From Cervus elaphus (lineage: Eukaryota > Chordata > Mammalia > Artiodactyla > Cervidae): a stretch of DNA of 64,000 nt. Made by a program: the position numbers and the translations under genes. A model generated the notes under the pieces. That model made no database searches. It was not told where the DNA came from and saw only the letters and a program-made list of their open reading frames with translations. This document shows positions 1 to 11,085 of this stretch, in pieces. The DNA is taken from positions 38,865,797 through 38,929,796 of the forward strand of contig NC_057816.1 in NCBI RefSeq assembly GCF_910594005.1, written 5' to 3'. Positions within the stretch are counted from its first letter, which is position 1. Every line of letters starts with the position of its first letter.

Positions 1-936
1 AATAATAATGGCTTATAAAATATCTGTTGTTTAAACTACTAAATGAAGATTAATTAACTGATTTCTCAAACATACAGCCAGGAAGAAGCTGAGATTTGAA
101 GTCAAGACTTCTAACTTTAGATGCCACTACACCGTGTTATAAGATTTGGTATCAGGTCGGGCATAGGTAAGTACACAAATGTTCCTGTTGCTGACTTTAG
201 AGAGAAAAATCTTTGTTCAAAACTTTACTCAAATCTTTACTAACTAAATATTGTATGTAAATTATACCTCAATAAAGATTGTTTTTAAGTTATACAAAAA
301 CAACTGTATACCAAACGATACTCATAGAATTAGCTCTTTTCCCAGAAACTTCAGATCTCTGAAGCTGGCTATCGTAATCATCACTGTTTACCAGTGCTAT
401 TCCACCAACCAGGGTGCTTTTCAAGAACATGGAGTCCTTTTAAATAACTTTATAAAGATGCAAAGTTGCACAGCAAACCAGAGAAAGTCAAATATTTCAA
501 AACACACTTGGATGGGCTCCTAGGATGATATGTGTAATTTATGGCCTTATCACCTGATTGAGTGTAAAATTGTTGTTAAAAAGATCCCTAAGGTAATCCA
601 ATTTGCTTTTAGTACCTAATTAACACTTCCCAGTGGTCTCTGAGTTGGATAATTGAGAAATACAACACTTATAAAATTTAAACCAGGCATTGTAGTATCC
701 AATTAAGCCCAAAAATTCCCTGTTATTGGCAATGTATTTAACTGACAGCAGAGATAGTACCGGAAAAAAGAATGGAATAGATAATTAGAAAAGATAAGAG
801 AATTAGGTAGCTGCCTTATCTGCACTTTTAGAGGAACTGACTGCAAATCCATGTTCAGCTCTTATATCAGAACCACATTCTGGAGGGAAAGTTGTAAGTC
901 AGAAAGAGTGAATCAGAGACACTCTGGAGAAAGAAG
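1..936. other. AT-rich non-coding stretch with a MIR remnant
   Basis: I see no gene or young repeat here. Bases about 65-145 resemble a minus-strand MIR: a 'cagccaggaagaagctgagatttgaa' type stretch (shown here only as its general form, acagct-agtaag-gctgggatttgaa in the family) followed by a degenerate 3'-of-exon-like tail. The rest is unassigned AT-rich DNA. The 90-codon frame at 251-523 has no recognisable domain and unbiased composition, so I do not call it. Confidence 0.45.
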
Positions 937-1148
937 GGGCTTCCCTAGCAGCTCAGATGATAAAGCATCTATCTGCCTGAAATGAGAAGACCTGGGTTTG
1001 ATCCCTGGGTCGGGAAGGGCCCCTGGAGAAGGGAATGGCTACCCACTCCAGTACTCTTGCCTGGAGAATTCCATGGACAGAGGAGCCTGGTGGGCTACAG
1101 TCCGTGGGGTCATAAAGAGTCAGACACGCCTGAGCGACTCACACAGAC
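937..1148 (+). mobile_element. SINE Bov-tA
   Basis: The tRNA-Glu-derived head starts with gggcttccctagcagctcag and keeps the B-box-like gggtttgatccctgg. The BovA body follows (cccactccagtactcttgcc, then acagaggagcctggtggg). It ends near agtcagacacgcctgagcga. Full-length by family standards (about 210 bp). No clear target-site duplication. Short frames across it are not genes. Confidence 0.93.
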
Positions 1149-1237
1149 CGAGGAAGAGACGAACACTAGTTAGTTATCTGATCCAGGAACTGCTGCAGTC
1201 AGGGTTATGTGCTGCATCTACAATCTTTGAAAGAAGA

Positions 1238-1340
1238 ACTGAGGTATAGTATTATTATCTCCGTTTGTTTATTAGAAGAAACTGAGGCTCACAAAACTTT
1301 TATAACTTGTCTACGATTTCAGCCTGCTAAAAGGTGAGAG
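1238..1340 (-). mobile_element. SINE MIR fragment
   Basis: Reads tattattatctccgtttg, then agaaactgaggctcacaaaa, the reverse complement of the MIR core and 3' part (family form: attattatccccatttta, then gaggaaactgaggc). It lies directly downstream of the Bov-tA. Old and diverged; edges approximate. Confidence 0.6.
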
Positions 1341-2086
1341 TGCTTGTTGTTATCACAAAAACAACAGGCATTATTTATGAGAATTTACGGAGTACAAGGA
1401 CCAGGTTTGGAACAGTTCCTTCACTTTTAAAAGAAGGAAAAACCCTGCCCACGCAGTCATATCCTGGAGAAACTCTCATCAACATCAAAAATAACTTAGA
1501 ACAGGGGTTCTCACACTTCTTTCTCTGTGCTACAACCTACGTGGGACAACGTACGGCATTCACAAGGGGGCACAATTTCATGGGCACCCCTAGATCACCT
1601 GGTTCAAACCAGCTGTGTTTACATGTAATTCTCTGAGAACTAGAGCTTAAGAAGGCACATAGAAAGGTAAAAGGACTTATTGATATTCTTGAATAAAATT
1701 ATTTGTTTTTTAAGTAAGTAAATACTTCAACATTAGTAACAAATTATAATTGATCACAATGCACAAATGTGTAGCAACACTGTTGGAAACCACTAACTTA
1801 GAAAAGGTTATGATGCCAGGAAGAGGGAAGACACATGGTTTTGCAAAGAACAAAATTACATCAATTGATTTGATATTTTATTCTGTGATGGAAAGCTACT
1901 GAAGCTAACTGTCTTTTTTAAATAGATCATCCTGATTATTAGGGGGAGATCCACTAGGATAAGGGAAGGAACAGAAGCAGGGAGACCAGATAGGAAACAA
2001 TTCCCATAGTTTAGGTGGTCTGGATCATCTGGCATTCTTTTAAATCCAATGCCTAAATAATTTGCCAGTAGGTAGGATGTACATTG
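1341..2086. other. Unassigned non-coding DNA, possible hAT-type remnant
   Basis: Between about 1504 and 1797 the ends caggggttctcacac and gttggaaaccacta look like decayed inverted termini of a MER5-type hAT element (family ends CAGNGGTTCTCAAA). The inside is not recognisable, so this is a weak call. The 100-codon frame at 1334-1636 crosses this block and is not supported as a gene. Confidence 0.3.
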
Positions 2087-2300
2087 TGAGCGAAAGACAA
2101 GTGTTAGTTGCTCAGTCATGCCTGATTCTTTGCAACCTCATGGACTGTAGCACGCCAGGCTCCTCTATGCATGGGATTTCCCAGGCAAGAATACTGGAGT
2201 GGGTTAATTTCCTTCTCCAGGGGATCTTCCCAACCCAGGAATCGAACCCAGGTCTCCTGCATTGCAGGCAGATTCTTTACCATCTGAGTCACTAGGGATA
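2087..2300 (-). mobile_element. SINE Bov-tA
   Basis: Reverse orientation: body first (gttgctcagtcatgcctgat, agaatactggagtgggtt, ctccaggggatcttccc), then the tRNA-type head (aggaatcgaacccaggtctc, gattctttaccatctgagtc). The right end is slightly shortened at cactaggga. No clear target-site duplication. Confidence 0.93.
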
Positions 2301-3666
2301 AGAATCAGAGATCAATTTTTTGTTTTTTGTCTGGGAAGATACTGAGGGTGGGAGGAAAGAAGAGGTTTGTTTTCATGTAAGTTTGAAATCACTATTAGAC
2401 ATCCAAGCAGAGATCTTGAATATGCACTGAAGCATATACATACAGAGGTCAGGGGAGAGGTAGGAATTGGATATAGGATTTTTAGAATCAAAAACACATG
2501 TATCAGTAACTTACTTAGTCACAGACTTGACTTGATGGCCTAAGTGAGGATCACTAGAGAACGGAAGAGTTTCCAACATGTCTTTCAGGATCATACTCAA
2601 GGCCATACAGGAAGCTGTATTTAAACCAACATAAATTCAAAAAAACAGAGATCTGAAAAGAATGGAGGAGCTCTACATGTCAAAGCAAATATCCTATAAG
2701 ACACAGTAGAGTCAGAAAAAGTCTTGATCCTAAATAAACTGCGCACAGCACATGGATCAAAGAGAGTACTCAATAAATGTCAGATGAAGAGTGATGGACT
2801 GAAGGAATGGGTGAATTTTTGCTTGTTGATTGTTAGAGAAAATAAATTTTCTTATCTTGATAATCTTTATAACACGTCTGCCACCTTTCCTTTTCTTTCC
2901 ATGTTGACAGGCTAATGTTTACTGACCACTCATGCCAATTTATGGGCTGGGCCAGTGGTTCTGGTCATTTCATCTCATAGCCATTTAGATATTCAGTATA
3001 TATCCCTTACCCAGGCTATCTAGGGTAGGTCAACAGATATCATTGTGAAACATGACTAAAAATAAAAAGAAACCTGACCAATTTTCAATATTTTCTAGAG
3101 TAAAAAGACAAGGTCCTTTCCAGCATAAGATTCAAATGGATTAGCCAATATATCAGAGTACAAGCTTACTGTTCCCTTCATAACCATAATTTTGGATAAA
3201 ATATTAATACTAATTTCTCATTAGAAATGTGAACATTATTTTTAATAGAATTACTGGTATACTCTATAGGTATATTGTTACCAAAAAGATTATTAAAATA
3301 ATCAGGAAACATATGTGTTGGTCAGGGTATATTAATAAAAGACTAAAATGGACTATTGAATAAAGCTGGGGATATGGAGGACTCTGCCAAAAATGACTTT
3401 TGCAATCTTAACTATCATGAGTTTAAAAAGTGGAATATGTATTTGTAACCAAATTGTAATAATTATAATTAAAACATATCTTTCTATGCCTTTCTCCTAG
3501 TCTCTATGGAAGGCTTTGTTATAACAACATAGGAGAACAAAGTAATAATAAATGGTTATAAAGTCTCTTGCAATTGCAAAATGTTATGCAAATTGTAACA
3601 ACTATTAAAGGAAAGCATTTTTCTTCAAGAGCATGATACACCCAAGCTACAGACTATATTTATACA
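2301..3666. other. Non-coding AT-rich DNA, nothing recognised
   Basis: No gene, RNA or clear repeat is seen. A short stretch near 2765-2830 (agtactcaataaatgtcaga) recalls the 3' tail of L2 or MIR but is too short to assign. The remaining sequence is AT-rich and apparently unique. Confidence 0.5.
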
Positions 3667-3885
3667 ATGATGTGGTAAAAAGAGAAAGACTCTGTAGTCA
3701 AACAGACCTGGGCTTAAATCTGTTAAACCACTCTCTAGTTGTGTTCCTTTAGGTAAGTTTCTTACTATTTCTGGGCTTTCAAAAAATATACATAGTTCCC
3801 CCCTCATATGAGAATTATTGTGAGAATTTAATGGAATATTGTGTGTAGAGCCTAGCATTTATAAAACAAGTACCTAACAGTCATT
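3667..3885 (+). mobile_element. SINE MIR
   Basis: Forward MIR in family order: gactctgtagtcaaacagac, ctgggcttaaatctg, then tctagttgtgttcctttagg, a core-derived gagaattattgtgagaattt, and a tail like cctagcatttataaaacaag. Near full length for a MIR, with about 25-30% apparent divergence. Confidence 0.75.
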
Positions 3886-4612
3886 AGCTTTCTTTCCTCA
3901 TCTCAGACAAAACAAAAGACTTAAAACCTCATGAGAGACCAGTTATTTCCTTACTGGATGGTAGAGGAATTAACCTACAGTGCTTAGAAGAACTATAATT
4001 CCTGGTATGTGTGGCTAGTTTGTTGTTGTTGTTGTTGTTTTTTAAAACACAAATCCCTAATTTTAGGTGTCCTCAATGATAATAAATAAATGGGCAGGAA
4101 TAATGACACTTGTTTATGTAACAGTGAATAAGTCCTTGCTCTATTCCAGGCTTCCTCCCCTGTACACAGGAGGAATGAGATAGATTATTGCTACTCTAAG
4201 TGTGACCTGTAGACCTACACTAGTCTGCCAGCTATTTGTTCCCCATCTACTATAAAGTCAGTATTAAAACAAGAGTAAGCACTTAGAACCTTTCACAACA
4301 GTTTGACAGACTCTTAGTCTTTATGTTTTTGGAAAAAGAAAACTGTATGGGATTGTACTTTGTACTATTTTTTTTTTCATTTTCTTTCTATAGAAATTAA
4401 TTTTCATTACATTTTAGAAATGTATTGTTTGCAATAGATTGTAAATTTACACACACACACACACTCACAGATGCATCTTTTACCACAGGTAATCTGAGGA
4501 ATACAGAACTAGATAATCTATAAAAATCCCTTCAGCTTTAATATTTTACTACACTACATTGTCTGTCCATGTTGCCTGAGGCTGACCAATTAAAGGGCAA
4601 TGTTAGTCACAT
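3886..4612. other. Non-coding DNA with (GTT)n and (CA)n tracts
   Basis: Holds a short (GTT) run at about 4020-4038, a T-run at 4371-4378 and a (CA) run at about 4451-4466. No coding or repeat family is recognised otherwise. Confidence 0.5.
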
Positions 4613-4741
4613 GGGCTTCCTGGGTGGCACTAGTGGTAAAGAATCCGCCTGCCAATGCCTGAAAGCTGAGAGGTTTGACCCCTGGGTCAAGAAGATCCCC
4701 TGGAGGAGGAAATGGCAACCCACTCCAATATGCATGCCTGG
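4613..4741 (+). mobile_element. SINE Bov-tA, 3'-truncated
   Basis: Head gggcttcctgggtggcacta with gtttgacccctgggtcaa, then the start of the BovA body (caacccactccaatatgc). It stops abruptly after gcatgcctggg; the last 80 or so bases of a normal body are missing. Loss of the 3' end is not the usual LINE-mediated outcome, so a later deletion is likely. A 13-bp direct repeat flanks the area (4578-4590 and 4742-4754). Confidence 0.85.
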
Positions 4742-4849
4742 GAGGCTGACCAATGATAGAAAAAGAAGAGGTGGTTATTGCCAGGTGCTCTCCAAAGAGG
4801 TGCCTTCCTTCCAGCAAAGAATGATAATGAGAATGATGCTGAGAATTTT

Positions 4850-5035
4850 AATGACTAACAGTTCCTGTTTACCATGTACTGCTCTCTTTACTAGCAGTAC
4901 ATGTTAGTAAATGTTTAATGTTACTAAACCATTTTGTAGAATGAGGAAACTAAAACAATGGAGACTCAGACAGTAGCTTCAAACCCAGGTGTATGTCAGT
5001 CCATACCCACATATTTTCAACTGTACCGTGTTGCT
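4850..5035 (-). mobile_element. SINE MIR
   Basis: Reverse MIR: accattttgtagaatgagga then aactaaaacaatggagactc, cttcaaacccaggtgtatgt. The order and spacing fit minus-strand MIR from tail to head. Diverged. Confidence 0.55.
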
Positions 5036-5235
5036 ACGAAGCTATAGTTATGGCCCAAAGGAAGCTGTCTTCCCTTATCCAGCTCACTCCCTGCTGCCTT
5101 GGGACCAACCGGTGATATCAGTGGCCCACAGAGTCTCATTCCAAAGGGCCTGACTTTTGTTCTAAGATCATGGGAGTTTCTCTTTAGCCTGACAAGCAGA
5201 GGTCAACAAAAATGATATCTCAGGATTTAAAAGTA

Positions 5236-5460
5236 CCTTATGAATGGTGGTTCAGACAGTTAAATAATTTACCTGAAATGCAGAAGACCCAGGTTCGATC
5301 CTTGGGTCAGGAAGATCTCCTGGAGAAGGGAATGGCAACCCAGTCTAGTATTCTTGCCAGAAAAATCCCAAGGACAGAGGTATCCAGAAGGCTATACTCA
5401 ATGGGGTCGCAAAGAGTTGGACACAACTGAGTGACTAACAGTTTCACTTTCACTTCACTG
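5236..5460 (+). mobile_element. SINE Bov-tA
   Basis: Head gaatggtggttcagacagtt, ccaggttcgatccttgggtc, body cccagtctagtattcttgcc, and a long 3' part ending gtttcactttcacttcactg. The tttcactttcac tail is typical of one Bov-A/Bov-tA subtype. Moderately diverged. Confidence 0.9.
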
Positions 5461-5857
5461 TGAATAATCTACCATCCCTAATCCAATGCTTGGGACATTG
5501 CTACAACATTCTTGACAATAAATCTCTGACTGTAAATGTGGATATATCAAGAGAGAGGAATCCACCACACCCAGAGGTAGCTCATTCCCTCTCAGGATAC
5601 TCTTAGAGTCCAACAGTGATTCTTAAATTAGATTAATCTGAAATCTGTAACTTTCCTTCTTTGGGCCAGATTCTACCTTATAGAGCCACAGAAAACAACC
5701 ACACAGAATTGTTCTACACTGTAGCAACAAGCTATGTATCTGGATTCCCTACAGGAAGCTATTGAGTTGTTTGCTAGACAGGCATTGGATTGACTCCTGG
5801 TTCTAAGGAGCAGATGAGATTTGAAGTAAGCTGCTTACCCTCAGTTATGTTGCCTGT
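5461..5857. other. Non-coding DNA, nothing recognised
   Basis: No gene or repeat family is recognised. The composition is ordinary for the window. Confidence 0.5.
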
Positions 5858-6085
5858 AAGTACACACTGCTATATTTAAGTGGATAACAACAAAGACCTA
5901 TGTATAACCCATGGAACTCTGTTCAATGTTATGTGCCAGCCAGGATGGTAGAGAGGGGGAGAACGGATACATGAATATGTATGGCTGAGTCCCTTTGCTG
6001 TTCATCTGAAAATACCACAACATTTTTAATTGGCCATATACCCCAATACAAAATGTTTCTGGTATTAAAAATAAATATTAATTTT
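5858..6085 (+). mobile_element. Artiodactyl L1 3'-end fragment
   Basis: Matches the well-known ruminant/cetartiodactyl L1 3' tail: ggataacaacaaagacctat, tgttcaatgttatgtgccag, gaatatgtatggctgagtcc, caacatttttaattggccat, then an A-rich end. It is 5'-truncated and holds no ORF2 coding part. Confidence 0.8.
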
Positions 6086-6089
6086 TTAG

Positions 6090-6185
6090 ATGAGGACTAA
6101 TTCCTACATTATAGAATTTTCATAAGAATTAAATGAGATTACAAGTGAAAACCCATGGGAGGTACTCAAAATAGTTAGTTGAACT
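6090..6185 (+). mobile_element. SINE MIR 3' fragment
   Basis: Reads tagatgaggactaattccta, ttttcataagaattaaatga and aacccatgggaggtactcaa, the forward MIR 3' half (aggattaaatgag, then gtgctcaa). It abuts the L1 tail, which probably landed in or next to it. Confidence 0.5.
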
Positions 6186-7133
6186 GATTACTTTTATAAT
6201 GTATTTTCTGATTATTTTACTCTTTTGGACAGTGTATTCTGATCAATTCTGCCTGCTCCTATTGGTTTCTCTCCCCCAGGCCCATTCAGGAATTAAAAAT
6301 GGTATCATTTAAAATAATTCAACAAATGACAATTATGTGATGCTGTTCAGTTTACAAAACGCTTTCATGTTTTGATGTGAATTAACATTTACATACATTT
6401 TGTGAATCTGGAAGAACACAGTCACATTTCGTAGGTGTAGAGTTTAGATCTTTGTGTACAAAGTCAAGTAGACTTATTAGGTGGCAAAGTTCCTAAAGGC
6501 TGTTTTTCCTAAGAAATGTGCAAATCAATTAATTTATTTATTTGTTAATTATAAAATTAAGCAACCACTGGTGTTAGATGCCAGACTAGCACCCAAACAT
6601 ATGGAGATGAGTAAAGCTGACATTCTGCCAGTCTTTTCTACACCTAAAAAAGAAAGGTATTGAGTAAGTATAATGATTATGAAGCTATGTAGGATGTTAA
6701 GGCAAAATAAGTCAGTCTGGTCTGATTTGGATGTGGTAACTGTTGACTTATGGTTAGTTATCAATCAAAATCATTGGTAATTTAAATAATATCATAGCTA
6801 TCATCATAATACCACAGAATCATCTCTTCCGTATCCAGCCATAATTAATTGTGAGACCTGAGCTTTGCAATAATCCATGTCCTTTCAAAATAAATTTTAA
6901 AAATGCTAGAACTTCAGTTAATTGATTCTGAAAACAGATTTTGGAAGGCAGTTACTGAAAATCGTAAACTCCCTGCTTTTCTACAATGAAACAATTTGTT
7001 CACACAAAGGCAAAAGTGCCCTTAGTAAAAACCCTATCCTTTTTTTCAAGAGAGGCAGGCATGATGACAGATGACATTTCCCCTGTTGCAACAAAAACAC
7101 TTCTCCATATGCTACTGGGGGCGCTACAAAGAA
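6186..7133. other. Non-coding AT-rich DNA, nothing recognised
   Basis: No gene, RNA or assigned repeat is seen. The 60- and 71-codon frames at 6481-6764 overlap on opposite strands and show no domain, so they are treated as chance frames. Confidence 0.5.
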
Positions 7134-8790
7134 GTTCAGTTCAGTTCAGTGGGTCAGTCATGTCTGACTCTTTGTGACCCCATGGACTGTAGCATGCCAG
7201 GTTTCCCTGTCCATCACCAACTCCCAGAGCCTACTCAAACTCATGTATATCATGTCAGAGATGCCAACCAACCATCTCATTCTCTGTCATCCCCTTCTCC
7301 TTCCATCTTCAATCCTTCCCAGCATCAGGGTCTTTTCCAATGAGTTGGTTCTTCGCTTAGGTGGCCAAAGTATTGGAATTTCAGCTTCAGGATCAGTCTT
7401 TCTTTTAGGATTGACTGGTTGGATCTCCTTGCATTCCAAGGGACTCTCAAGAGTCTTCTCCAACATCACAGTTCAAAAGCATCCATTCTTTGGCACTCAG
7501 CTTTCTTTATAGTCCAACTCTCACATCCATACATAACTACTGGAAAAACCATAGCTTTGACCAGACGGACCTTTGTTGGGAAAGTAATGTCTCTGCTTTT
7601 TAATATGCTGTCTACATTGGTCAGAGCTTTTCTTCCAAGGAGCAAGTGTCTTTTAATTTCATGGCTGCAGTCACCATCTGTAGTGATTCTGGAGCCCCTC
7701 AAAATAAAGTCTCTCACTGTTTCCATTGTTTCCCCATCTATTTGCCATGAAGTGATGGGACCAGATGCCATGATCTTAATTTTCTGAATGTTGAGTTTCA
7801 AGCCAATTTTTTCACTCTCCTCTTTCACTATCATCAAGAGGTTCTTTAGTTCTTCTTTGTTTTCTGCCATAAGGGTGGTGTCAACTGTGTATCTGAGGTT
7901 ATTGACATTTCTCCCAGCAATCTTGATTCCAGCTTGTGGTTCATCCAGCCTGGCATTTCGTATGATGTACTCTGCATATAAGTTAAATAAGCAGGGTGAC
8001 AATATACAGCCTTGAGGTACTCCTTCCCCAATTTGGAACCGATTCACTGTTCCATGTCTGGTTCTAACTGTTGCTTCTTGACCTGTATACAGATTTCTCA
8101 GGAGGCAGGTCAGGTGGTCTGGTATTCCTATCTCTTTAAGAATTTTCCACAGTTTGTTGTGATGCACACAGTCAAAGGCTTTGGTGTAGTCAATAAAGCA
8201 AAAGTAGATGTTCTTCTGGAACTCCCTTGCTTTTTTGATGATCCAGCAGATGTTAGCAGTTAGATCCCTGGCTCTATGCCTTTTCTAAATCCAGCTCAAA
8301 CATCTGGAAGTTAATGGTTCACATACTGTTGAAGCCTGGCTTGGAGAATTTTAAGCTTTACCTTCCTAGCATGTGAGATGAGTGCAATTGTGTGGTAGTC
8401 TGACCATTCTTTGGAATTGCCTTTCTTTGGGATTTGAATGAAAACTGACCTCTTCCGGTCCTGTGGCCACTGCTGGGTTTTCCAAATTTGCTGACATATT
8501 GAGTGCAGCACTTTCACAGCATCATCTTTCAGGATTTGAAATAGCTCAACTGGAATTCCATCACCTCCACTAGCTTTGTTCATAGTGATGCTTCCTAAGG
8601 CCCACTTGACTTCACATTTCAGGATGTCTGGCTCTAGTTGAGTGATCATACCATCGTGGCTATCTGGATCGTGAAGATCATTTTTGTATAGTTTTTCCAT
8701 GTATTCTTGCCACCTCTTCTTAATATCATCAGCTTCTGTTAGGACCATACCGTTTCTGTTCTTTATTGTGCTCATCTTTGCGTGAATAAA
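7134..8790 (-). mobile_element. LINE BovB (RTE), 5'-truncated 1.65-kb copy
   Basis: The longest BovB copy in the window. The left end is the family 3' terminus, reverse-complemented (ttcagttcagttcagtgggt). It then runs back through the C-terminal domain, the polymerase palm and fingers, and stops near ctcatctttgcgtgaataaa. The full element is about 3.2 kb, so the N-terminal endonuclease region is absent. At least one frame break (about 8270-8310) and a mutated catalytic box make it dead. Confidence 0.95.
7466..8775 (-). pseudogene. BovB reverse transcriptase pseudogene
   Basis: Two frames on the minus strand carry the RTE-type reverse transcriptase. Frame 8311-8775 (154 codons) covers the fingers. 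Frame 7466-8167 (233 codons, opening at a GTG) covers palm and C-terminal parts. Motif A (FIDYTKAFD) is readable in the same frame just upstream of 8167. Motif B, PQGCILSPCLFNLY, is at residues 51-64. The catalytic YADD box of RTE elements reads YTVD (residues 93-96), so the first of its two aspartates is lost. A deletion near 8275 breaks the frame between the two parts. Not functional. Confidence 0.9.
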
Positions 8791-9216
8791 GAAGTAATCA
8801 TTATTAATTCTGGCAAATTCATTCAGGACAATGATGATCTTTGAAAAGTATATACATAGGGATCCAGGTACCTTTTCTGAACACTTTTCAAATTCACCTT
8901 GTGATAACTATTGTTGCAGTGGAATTACAATGTATATATATATACATTTTTTTTTCCTGTTCTAGGTACCCCTACAAGTACAGTACATTCACGATGTAAT
9001 GGATTATTCACATGAAATAATAATCACTAGTTTTGTTTCTTCTATGTAACATGTTATTAAATATATCTCAGTATAGAATCCTGGGCATCAATTACCTTTC
9101 TTCCCAGAAGGTTTAGATCCAGAGTGGCCAAAATAGACCATGTATGTATACAGTAAGTTTCACTTTTTTTATTGCTGTGAATTCATTCTCTAGGTAATCA
9201 GCCTCTGAATAAATGG
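8791..9216. other. Non-coding DNA with short (TA)n
   Basis: A short (TA) run lies at about 8932-8945, followed by a T-run. Otherwise nothing is recognised. Confidence 0.5.
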
Positions 9217-9675
9217 TTGTCTCACCATCTCTACCCTGGGCTGACAAGCAAACAAACTGTCCTTTTAATAAAGGTTCACCTTCAGCCTACTGCTTCTTCT
9301 AATGGGCCTTCCAGACTGCCTGCCCTTTTAGAGATTCATCCAAAGAAAAGGGCAAACTCAGAAAATAACAACAAAAGAGGTCTCCATAAACTGTTTAGTA
9401 AATTGGCTTCATTACCAAATGCTACATGTTTACCAATAGTCTGGGGCTTGCCTCTCCCTAGGGGAGAGAAAAACAACCTGGCGAACAGTGTTTCAAATGC
9501 CACTGACTCTTCAATCTCTGCCTCTAATTGGACTGTGGAGGTCTGCACTTCTTTTAATGCATTCTGCTCACTGAGTCAGCAGCATCTCACAGCAATTTGT
9601 ATGTACCTCTATTACTGTGTTTTTTACCTTATATTTACATTATTTTTTTTATCTACCTCTTTTGTGAGATGTTGA
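9217..9675 (+). CDS. Unassigned open frame, 152 codons, probably not a gene
   Basis: This is the longest plus-strand frame not explained by a SINE or LINE. I do not recognise the product. It is Ser/Leu/Asn-rich, has a basic stretch (PKKRANSENNNKRG at residues 42-55) and a hydrophobic C-terminal run (about residues 127-149) that could be read as a membrane segment. The last third overlaps sequence that looks like an L2 3' end, so that run is most easily explained as translated T-rich repeat DNA. No splice signals or conserved domain are evident. Listed because it is the longest such frame; I think it is most likely chance. Confidence 0.12.
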   Translation: MSHHLYPGLTSKQTVLLIKVHLQPTASSNGPSRLPALLEIHPKKRANSENNNKRGLHKLFSKLASLPNATCLPIVWGLPLPRGEKNNLANSVSNATDSSISASNWTVEVCTSFNAFCSLSQQHLTAICMYLYYCVFYLIFTLFFLSTSFVRC

Positions 9676-9775
9676 GTGTCTAGATTGCAAGGATAGTACC
9701 ATTTTTCTGTGCGGTTCTATACCTACAGTTAAGGGCATGGCCCTCGCTAAGGGTTGAGAATTTGTTAAATAAATA
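9590..9775 (+). mobile_element. LINE L2 3'-end fragment
   Basis: Forward L2 tail: ttgagtgtctagattgcaag, gatagtaccatttttctgtg, gttaagggcatggccctcgc and gaatttgttaaataaataag. The family pattern is 'actgtaagctcc-ttgagggcaggga' through 'tgttgaatgaatga'. Diverged. Confidence 0.5.
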
Positions 9776-10229
9776 AGAATTGCGTGTTTAGTACCAGAGG
9801 CTACAATTCTGTCTCAGCACATTTTAATAAATGACCACTGAGAAGGACTAACTGGGAAGTTTTTATACAGAAGTACAAATTATAAAATAGTTAAATATGG
9901 TCTGATCCTTTAATAACATTGTATCTACCACTTCTATAATAAAGTCATTTGCCTTACATATTACCAACTATAAGCAAATGTAATAAAAGTCTTTATATTA
10001 AATTATGAATGTGAGTTATAGCATAAAATTGTCTCCTTTAGAAAAAAACCATTAAAAGTTTGGGATTAAAATAATTGCAATATATAGTGGAAGTATGTGT
10101 AACCTTGTTCTATACTTTCCAAGTCTCCTACAACAGTGTTATCATACTTTCATAATTAAAAAAATACAAATGAAAAGTTTGGGGATTAAAAATGTAACTT
10201 AATATTGGCATTCAGACAATACAGTTTCT
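9776..10229. other. Non-coding AT-rich DNA, nothing recognised
   Basis: AT-rich, with no gene or assigned repeat. Confidence 0.5.
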
Positions 10230-10490
10230 GACCTACTCCATCAAGTACAAACATTTCAGCCTGCCTCTCAAAGCCCCCTTATCTCGTTTTGGAGGACTTC
10301 TTCAAACTGATACCCTACTCACAACTTCAGCATCCTACCAAGGTGCCACAGTTATTCCTACATTCTGCCTTTGCCCATTCTCTAACTGTAGACTTAGATC
10401 ACATAACAAATTTCACTCATCCTTCAAGTCACACATGTCAGCATGACCATGTTCTTCTCTGAGGTCCTATAGCATTTATATAGTACATAC
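10230..10490 (+). mobile_element. LINE L2 fragment
   Basis: Pyrimidine-rich L2 3' region in forward order: cattctgcctttgcccattc, catccttcaagtcacacatg, catgttcttctctgaggtcc, atagcatttatatagtacat. These correspond to the family's 'cctttgcac', 'catccttcaggtctcag', 'ccttccctgac' and 'tagcacttatcac' blocks. Confidence 0.6.
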
Positions 10491-10499
10491 GCTTTTGGG

Positions 10500-11085
10500 T
10501 AGGCAGCTCACACTGACCCCTGCAACTGACTAATGACCTCATCTTCAGACAGGAATCACTACATGATCCCATCATTCAAGGCACACCTGATTAAATTAGA
10601 GGTGGAAATCAGTAACAGAAGCTGTTCAGCCCTACCCATATCTCTTGCCTTTACCACTTCTGTGTGTCCACCAACCCCTAACTGCCAGTCTCAGCATATT
10701 TTTGCCTAAAGTCTTTCTCTAAAGCTGAAGAAGACCACTCTAACAGCATAGAAACCCACAAGTACTGGGGGTTTATCATCCCTTGGTAACAACCCTCAAC
10801 CAGTGATGGATGGGAGTTGATGTGGTCCTTTGCCAGTTAAAATTGATAACTCTGAGTGTATGTTCTATGGGAAATTTTTCAGTTTCCACAGTGGATTATT
10901 CTCCAGGTACCCTCAGCAAGAGCTGACTTGGTAACATTCCTTTATTGGATGACTCTTTTCCCCTGGTACACTTGCCCTTCTCCCTGCTAGTGTTTCTTGC
11001 ACCTCCCCCAAATAATACATTTGCACTAAAACTCTCGTCTCAAGGTCTGCTTCTATGACAATCGAGACTAAGTCCACACCTACAC
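10500..11085 (+). mobile_element. Probable ancient LTR (ERVL/MaLR-like)
   Basis: The right half has features of a mammalian LTR 3' end: gccagttaaaattgataact, ctgagtgtatgttctatggg, cacctcccccaaataataca (where the polyadenylation signal would be), tttgcactaaaactctcgtc, and caaggtctgcttctatgaca. I recognise the layout but not the exact family. It contains no coding region. Confidence 0.4.

Noticed and set aside
1502..1797. hAT-type ends around an unrecognised core
   Set aside because: Only the outer 12-15 bases resemble MER5-type termini. Too weak to annotate as an element.
7134..7150. Short tandem TTCAG units, CRISPR-like at first glance
   Set aside because: This is the normal BovB 3' terminus (repeated CTGAA), found at the end of each copy. 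No spacers; a mammalian genome.
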